A stretch of 64,000 nt of DNA from Bedellia somnulentella (lineage: Eukaryota; Arthropoda; Insecta; Lepidoptera; Bedelliidae). Shown here piece after piece: positions 57,466-64,000 of the stretch (its first letter is position 1; each line of letters begins with the position of its first letter). Below the pieces are notes generated by a model that saw nothing but the letters and a program-made list of their open reading frames with translations, did not search any database and was not told where the DNA came from. Position numbers and translations under genes: made by a program. The stretch spans positions 10,187,213 through 10,251,212 of the forward strand of contig OY755183.1 of the NCBI GenBank assembly GCA_963576735.1, read 5' to 3'.

Positions 57466-60067
57466 TCATATTTTAGAACGAGATTTTGAAACAAATTTAT
57501 TAACAATTTTTATGTTCTCATCAGAGGTCCATAACTTTTCAAGTTCTGCTAATTCTCTGTCATTAACACTAAGTAAATGGTCCACATTGGCTTTTATTAG
57601 TTTCTTTGTGGCCAGAACTGACTCCTGAGGCAATCTTGACACTTCTACTATTTTGTTCCACACTTTCGTTTGAAGTTCTTCTGGTTTAAACACATAATTT
57701 ATAAAACCATGTTCTAAGGCTTCAGTTGCTGACATTTTGTGATTAAATATTAACATCTCAGCTGCCTGCAACAAGATGCAATTAGTAGTATTATTCGTTT
57801 TTAGAAGGAATTTCAAAAGAATTCAACAAAATAATGGTCACATGTCGATTGTATGTCACGCGATTACTCCGTCAATAGTCAATCAATTTAAAAAGTTGTA
57901 TTTTTGTTCTGTTGTATATGCTTGAAAGCGTAGTTATAAATTATTATAAAATAAAAATATGGATGATGAATGAGATAAATCTATTTAAATTATTGTATTG
58001 TCTGATTCTTGATAAGTGTACAAAGTTTGAGTTAAATATGTCGGTCAAAGTCGAGTCCAAAGGAGTTGCTTACATAAACATGTACATACAGTTGACGCTA
58101 AAATAAGCGTTTTAAGAATGACGTTGATTGCAATACCATTCCTGAATTATCAAAATATTCAATTGAAGCTTCCTATGATTCGCGATATTTTATTAATAAA
58201 ATCATAAAACATAAACATAACATAAACTTTCACGCCGAATATCCCCGAAGGGGTTGGCAGGGGTACTAATACTTCTGAACATCACGTGACTTTGTCACCT
58301 GGTGTTCAGAGTACCCACGTTTTGCATGGACAGTGTACTCACGTGATAGGGGGCAGGCCTATCGCCGTTTTGTACGAATACACTGTCACATGACTAAGTA
58401 CAACTCAGTTTATTAATAAACTGATAGTAAAAATTAAGAAAAAAAATAGTTCAGTGCACAAAGAAACAGACAACAAATGAAAAATAAAAAACATAGGGCT
58501 AAACAATTACTACAAAAGAATATAAGCAAAAATAAAAATATGTTAAAGTATGTTTGTCTTTTTTAAACAATATTGAAGGCCAAACACTATTGCAGTATTT
58601 TGTGAAAATAAAGATAATCATAGCTTTGTTTTACTTAATTTCAAGAAATAATTTTGAACAACATAACATCTCAAAAGGGTTTTGTAATGAACATCAATTT
58701 TAATTTTTTTTAGTACTGAATTATAGAGTCTAACAATAGCGACTTAGTATGATCCTGGCAAATTTTTCTAGCTTCATTTAGATCCATCAATCTCTTCATA
58801 TGCTCATGTTATTCATATTTCAGATGCCTGCTGTTTTGAGCACTTTTACTACTTGATCTAAATATATCTTACACCATGTAATGTCCTCTATCATTACTAT
58901 TTTTCTTTCCAAGTGAATTTATTATGTTGAATATATATAGAAGTTTATATTTTTTACAATATCATAATATGGCTTCCAAAATTAGCTGTTTTGTTGTTAC
59001 CTATTTTTGAAATTCCCATTGTCACTTGTGTAATTATAATGAATCTAAGAATCCTTTAAACATGAATATCCTTCAAGCAGTAGCAGGGAATAAAGAAATA
59101 TTTGTATATCTATACAAACTTATATACATGCAGCACAGTAGCTAGTCACCTACCAACTAGGCCATGGACATAATAAGTTTTTTTTTGCATATTTATAAAT
59201 TACAAATAAAAAATTTCTTCTCAAAGAGTGATAATATATAGTTACCTTCCTAACTCCCATTAATTGTGCAAATGTGAAACTTGAGCAGGCTTCAGCAACT
59301 ATTCCTAAATTGGTGAATGGAGTGTAGAAGAAAGCCTGAAAGAAAAGGATTTTTTTAATTATATTAATTCTACATAAAAAATAATAGCTAGTAGCAACTA
59401 TAATTATGAAGACTAATCAATAACAGTTTAATTTAAACATAATACAAAATTGAGCTCCTGTTTTTAAAATTAAAATAGTAAACTGTAATACATAATAAAA
59501 GTATAACTGGCAGTATTTTAAAGGTACTTTTACTGGTAGATAGCTGAAGTAGTAAGGAGAGATAAACTTAGGCTACTCTTTTTACATACTGATCAATACC
59601 CATGCAAAGCCAGGAGTCTACTAGTTTAGAGTGATGATAAGGATAAATACCATTTATTCAACAAGTAAAAAAAAATCGAAATCCTTACATTTTCCACTGC
59701 AAAAACTAAATCACAAAGGGGAAGTGTTGTAGCAGCAATACCAATGGCAGGTCCATTTACAATAGCCACCAGTAACTTTGGAAATGTGATGAATGCTTTG
59801 ATGAAGTTACTTAGTACTTCTTTCAAAGAGTTTCTTGCTTCTACAGCTGCTTTTATATCATTGCCACTACTGTAATAATCCCCTGTTCCAGTTATCACCA
59901 ACATATTAATTTTATCATCTGATGCAGCTTCATTCATAATCTTTGCAATTTTTTCATACATATTAGGGTTTATTGCATTCTTCCTTTTTGGTTTGTTATA
60001 AGTGATAACTTTTATATTTCCTTCAATAATATCTTCAATTACATCACCATGATCCATATTTGAAGAC
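57466..60067 (-). CDS. Peroxisomal-type enoyl-CoA delta isomerase (ECI2-like)
   Basis: Isomerises 3-enoyl-CoA to trans-2-enoyl-CoA so that unsaturated fatty acids can enter beta-oxidation. Exons 59689-60057 (ATG at 60057; exon opens at 60067), 59246-59335 and 57466-57765 join in phase to 252 aa, normal for a single-domain crotonase. Visible: ITYNKPKRKNAI near the N-terminus; oxyanion-hole segment YYSSGNDI at 61-68; NGPAIGIAATTLPLCDLV; and catalytic Glu138 in NLGIVAEACSS, matching ECI2. The protein ends SKI, a variant of the peroxisomal PTS1 signal SKL. The acyl-CoA-binding domain of vertebrate ECI2 is missing. An acceptor just before the ATG implies a 5' UTR exon upstream. It is divergent from the HAD gene. 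Confidence 0.9.
58205..58408 (-). repeat. SINE-B, 5'-truncated
   Basis: (ATAAAC)n tail, TTTCACGCCGAATATCCCCG to AAGTACAACTCAG; no tRNA head. It lies in intron 2 of the isomerase gene. Confidence 0.8.
58735..58880 (-). repeat. RTE-LINE internal fragment
   Basis: Matches the coding 3' part of the LINE (GTATGATCCTGGCAAATTTT, ATCCATCAATCTCTTCATA, GTTTTGAGCAC), old and diverged. It is in intron 2 of the isomerase gene. Confidence 0.5.
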
Positions 60068-60908
60068 CTAAAATGCAATTAAACTATTTGTATTCATTAA
60101 ATCTTAACAGAATCATTAAATATAAAAAAGTTGTTTTTTGATAAGCAATACAAACACATCATAGGAAAATACAATAATTAACAGAAAAAAACATTAAAAT
60201 TAACACATGAATTCATACTGTGTATACTAATAAGTTTGATGTCCATTGTACATATCATCACATATCAAAGGTTTGAAAGAGGTGTACTGCAGTCAACCTT
60301 AAACTTACTATTTTACTTATAAATAATTTATTTCTGAAACTAAAGGCACCGTTCGGTGATATATCATTATCAAATGTATTATAAGTTGATTAAATACTTG
60401 ATATCATAGAGTAAAGTAATACACTCTTGATATCTTTTCCCAAGATAATGTGTGCAAGATAGTGGCACTAACTAACCAAAGAGGTATTAAACTAACACAA
60501 GGTGTCAAAAACTAGTTAATATCACAATAAATTATTAATTTAAATAGTGTATTCTATTCATTTATGTTAATTTAATTCACTAATGATAATGTATAAAATA
60601 AAATAAAATCCATCAATATAAACATCAAAACAAACAACGAATGAAACGTCAATCAAACATTGACATTTTACACTATGACGTTTGATTATAAATTGGACAA
60701 CCAAGACCAAAGCAATCCCTACAACTACAAACGGAACGCAAAGAAAAAAAAACATAATAACCTCTAACTCTTTCTCAAAATATTCTCATCTCATCTCATT
60801 TCTGATAAAAACATGAAAAAAATATGTTGTAGATTTATCAGTTAACTCTAAATTAAATTACATTAAGTAAATGTTAATACAAAGATTATAAATCTTTACT
60901 AGGTGGTA
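60068..60908. promoter_or_regulatory. Divergent promoter region of isomerase and phosphatase
   Basis: 840 bp separate the two start codons on opposite strands, so both promoters and at least one 5' UTR exon of the isomerase must lie here. No TATA box at a convincing position and no repeat is seen. Confidence 0.45.
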
Positions 60909-63757
60909 ATGATATTATCTCCTTTAAAATTATTGTCAAATTGCAGAACTATAATTTCTCAAACTATTAAACCATTACATATTTGCACCAATATGTATAA
61001 GTCATCGATATTTGATTTAAAACAAGCCTCCACAGAAAAAGTAAAAGAGTTTTTGGATTCATTTGACACGGTCTTGACTGATTGCGATGGTAAATATTTA
61101 TCCATAATCTACCTTTATTGCAGTTACATCCTTTTAAAATCACATTCAACTAGAGAAAGATATGGATTAGCTGTATGGTGTCAGTTTAGAATAGCACTAC
61201 CCCATTTCTTCCTGTTGGTAATCATACAAACAATTGTGTCTAACTTAGTTTTATCGCCATTAAAGATATTTATTAATCTTAGCAATTGTTGGGCAATGTT
61301 GCTGCAAATCCATCACTATCAATCCTTTATTTCTAAGTGACAAAAGAACAGTTAATTTTTAATATCTGGTTACCCCTAGTTTTAAATTTATAGCCATGGG
61401 AATAAAGGTTTTCACAAACCTGAATTTTCCTGGTTTTACTAGTATTGATTTGAAAATTTATGTAAAGGTACTAAACTGCTGTCATTTATTTTTATAACAC
61501 ATACTGTATATAGCAAATAGTATTTTGGGAGTTTTTTTGTTTCTTGCGACTTTTATAAAGCACAAGGTATTTGCTAAGTATCCATTACTTATGGCTGTCA
61601 ACAGAAATTTGTACCTCATGTCTGGACTGTTTAATTGTTATTTTAATATTATTTGGAATTAACAATTTATACAATCGAATATTTTTAAATCATATATTTA
61701 CCATGTGCCAGTTATAAGCTTTCACTTAAAGAAAAACAATTATGATGATTCAATACCAGAATAATATTTAGGTGGTTAACTTGTAATGGATAACCATGAA
61801 TTGATTTAAATTATAATTGATTTAAAATATATAATGCTTTAACAGGAATTATATAACCGTGATAGCCCAGTGGGTAGTACACTCGGTTATCGTGCAAATG
61901 ACTAGTGTTCAAATCCTGGGTCGGGCCTACACCAATTTGTCTTTTCTAAAGACATATGTGTGGTTAATTTATCACAGTTGTTAACGATGAGGGAAAATAT
62001 CGTGAGGAAACCCACATGGCTGAGTTGTACTTAGTCATGTGACAGTGTATTCATACAAAACGGCGATAGGCCTGCCCCCTATCACGTGAGTACACGGTCG
62101 AGGTGTACCGAAGGGGGCACTATGGTAAAAAGACAGAAAAATTTCCTCAAAAAAATTTTTTTTTTAAACATTCGTTTTTCGCGTTTTTGATCATTGGGGT
62201 CGACAGAGGGTATAAATATAAGCAAATTAGATGCCTTGGGCTTTTCCTCTATCTCAAGTAGTTTTAGAGATATGGGCCTCCAAAGTTTCCTCAAATGTAT
62301 GGTCAAAAGACTTAGAAAATTTTCCTGAAAGAAATCTCATTCTAAGCAATTCTATAAAGTAAGTAAGCATATAGGCATGCATCAGGCATTTAGGGCTCGC
62401 TCCGCTGCGCTACGCTCGCTCGTTTTATACATAATCTAACCTAACCTAATTAAATGTGACCACCTAACTTTTCTTTGTCTGCAGGGGGCTTTCGCCCCCC
62501 GACCCCCCCAAGACCCGACATGCAAACAAGCGAGCAAGTATACATACAAACAGCCATGCATCGTTACGATACCTTTGAACGGCGATATCTCGAAAACGGA
62601 GCTTCGGAGAGGATGTTCTCAAGGGAGCTTATTTGCTTCTTTTATCATTCCCTACAAGATAAGCTAAGAAAAAGGGTTTTTTTTTTTCAAATTTTTTTCT
62701 AAATCTTTTGACCATACATTTGAGGAAACTTTGGAGGCCCATATCTCTAAAACTACTTGAGATAGAGGAAAAGCCCAAGGCATCTAATTTGCTTATATTT
62801 ATACCCTCTGTCGACCCCAATGATCAAAAACGCGAAAAACAAATGTTTAAAAAAAAATTTTTTTGAGGAAAATTTTCAAAGTCCCGTTCCCATAATGCCC
62901 CCTTCGGTACACCCCAACCGAGTACACTGTCCATGCAAAACGTGGGTACTCTGAACACCAGGTGACAAAGTCACGTGATGTTCAGAAGTATTAGTACCTG
63001 TGCCAACCCCTTCGGGGATATTCGGCGTGAACGTTTATGTTTACGTTATGTTATGTTAATTATCATATTTAACTTTCTTGGATTTGATCAAACTTCACAG
63101 CTTTGCCACAATTGATGAAATGAAAGAAAAATATTGATTTGTTGAAAATCATGTGGTACTAATTTCTATTGAAATAGTATAAATATTTAAAAGTATTGAA
63201 ATAGGACTTAAACTATGTTGCTAAGACCGAAGTGGTTGCACTAATTTAATTATGTGCAACAGCAACAAAATAGGGTCTGATTCAGCATTCTCATTGCTAT
63301 TGTTACCTCACAACACTATTTTCACAGCCATTTTGGACCTATCTTTAGAGTTTTATGATATAATAATAAAATAACTTAAAATTTAACATAATGTAAATAT
63401 ATGGCAATGTACCATTTCAGAAGGACCAACTTAATTACACACACTATTAGTTTCCAGTGGGTTAGGCAGGGACAATTGATTTGTGCAATTGTTTGTAATA
63501 CGTGACACTGTCTGGACCTTTATTACCTGATATACAAAAAGCCTCCATTACTTAATTATAAGACATGCTCAAAAAATATATGTTGTATTATTCCAGGAGT
63601 TTTATGGATTGACAACAATGCAATCCCTGGCTCTGCAGATGCAATGAACTTGTTACGTAAACTAGGGAAGAAAATATTCTATGTTACTAATAACTCAACC
63701 AAGATACGTAGCGATTTTGCAGCCAAAGCACAGGAACTAGGTTTCATAGCAAGCACA
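60909..63757 (+). CDS. HAD phosphatase, PGP/PDXP type (5' part)
   Basis: Two exons, 60909-61089 and 63597-63757, joined in phase; the gene continues beyond the window. The first 30 residues (MILSPLKLLSNCRTIISQTI...) are basic with hydroxyl residues and no acids, compatible with a mitochondrial presequence; Met29 is an alternative start. The core begins FDTVLTDCDG, the HAD motif I with nucleophile Asp58 and Asp60. It goes on VLWIDNNAIPGSADAMNLL and VTNNSTKIRSDF, whose T/S-N-N-S is motif II of the phosphoglycolate/pyridoxal-phosphate phosphatase group. Those enzymes dephosphorylate 2-phosphoglycolate, glycerol-3-phosphate or PLP; which applies cannot be told without the cap domain. Intron 1 is mostly SINE and foldback sequence. 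Confidence 0.88.
61160..61395 (+). repeat. SINE-A, old copy
   Basis: GTGTCAGTTTAGAATAGCAC and CCCATTTCTTCC at the head, GGTTACCCCTAG and TTTATAGCCATGGG at the tail; the middle is decayed. It is in intron 1 of the HAD gene. Confidence 0.55.
61853..63057 (+). repeat. SINE-B split by a foldback element
   Basis: 61853-62095 carries the tRNA-like head (GATAGCCCAGTGGGTAG, GTTCAAATCCTGGGTCG) and body. 62920-63057 carries the rest, ending GGCGTGAACGTTTATG and ATG-rich repeats. Together they form one full SINE-B. Confidence 0.88.
62096..62919. mobile_element. Foldback DNA element inserted in SINE-B, 8-bp TSD
   Basis: Ends GGTCGAGGTGTACCGAAGGG and, inverted, GGTTGGGGTGTACCGAAGGG. The TSD GAGTACAC is at 62088-62095 and 62920-62927, inside the host SINE, so the empty site can be read exactly. 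Arms of about 225 bp surround about 370 bp including a GC-skewed GGGGGCTTTCGCCCCCCG palindrome. Non-coding; 8 bp fits hAT, P or Merlin, but the ends do not start CAG. Confidence 0.88.
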
Positions 63758-63945
63758 GTAAGTATTTCAAATTCAGTAAATATATCATAAGGTAAAAAAT
63801 AAGTTTAAAGTATAGCCCTTTAGTCCTGATACTTAACAATTTATTTTGACAGCTTCTAGGCACAGATTTTGAAATGGAGCTAGCATAGACTACTATTTAG
63901 AATTTCTAAAGTTTGATAAACATTTTACCATCCACTTGTACTACA

Positions 63946-64000
63946 TAACATAACATAAACGTTCACGCCGTTTATCCCCGAAGGGGTTGGCAGAGGTACC
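63946..64000 (-). repeat. SINE-B cut by the window edge
   Basis: ATAACATAAACGTTCACGCC, then ATCCCCGAAGGGGTTGGCAG. The tail of a further SINE-B in intron 2 of the HAD gene. Confidence 0.75.

Overview
The window looks like nuclear DNA of a moth or butterfly (Lepidoptera). The evidence is a seven-exon insect blue-type visual opsin, small GT-AG exons in AT-rich introns, and many copies of lepidopteran-style SINEs, Helitrons and LINEs. Five protein-coding genes can be read across splice sites with every exon phase matching.

Layout: (1) 686-6746 (+) blue-sensitive rhabdomeric opsin, with a TATA/initiator core and two inverted K50-homeodomain (Orthodenticle-type) sites upstream. (2) About 6.8-18.6 kb is an intergenic stretch made mostly of transposons, including an identical 992-bp direct duplication and two THAP/P-element-like remnants. 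(3) 19028-25280 (+) is a five-exon, 275-aa gene with the IP3-receptor-binding domain of the KRAP/ITPRID/TESPA1 family. (4) 27012-51747 (-) is a complete 18-exon, 986-aa divergent Na+/K+-ATPase alpha paralogue that converges on gene 3. It keeps all catalytic motifs but is altered at two known functional positions (cardiotonic-steroid site 111 and sodium-site residue 926, pig numbering). (5) 57466-60067 (-) is a peroxisomal-type enoyl-CoA delta isomerase. (6) 60909-63757 (+) is the first two exons of a HAD phosphatase of the phosphoglycolate/pyridoxal phosphatase type; it is divergent from gene 5 and runs off the window.

The introns and spacers record transposition in detail. Many insertions can be delimited by target-site duplications (TSDs): hAT (8 bp), TTA and TAA MITEs, TTAA foldbacks, a mariner (TA), TATA-flanked TIR elements, Helitrons between A and T, target-primed LINEs and SINEs (10-16 bp), and a non-coding LTR element with a 4-bp TSD. 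The largest ATPase intron (31842-40172) holds a nested stack: a Helitron broken by a CR1/Jockey-type LINE, which is broken by a TIR element, a 55-bp insertion and an LTR element. At 54.1-56.7 kb an R4/Dong-type LINE sits in the (TAA)n tail of an RNase-H LINE.

The most interesting shared signal is a 3' tail of about 48 nt (CTCTGSC-WACCCC-hairpin-GSCGTGA plus ATG-rich tandem repeats). It occurs in an RTE-type LINE and in two otherwise unrelated short repeats, called SINE-A and SINE-B here. This suggests one reverse transcriptase mobilises both. All names rest on reading motifs, without database searches.
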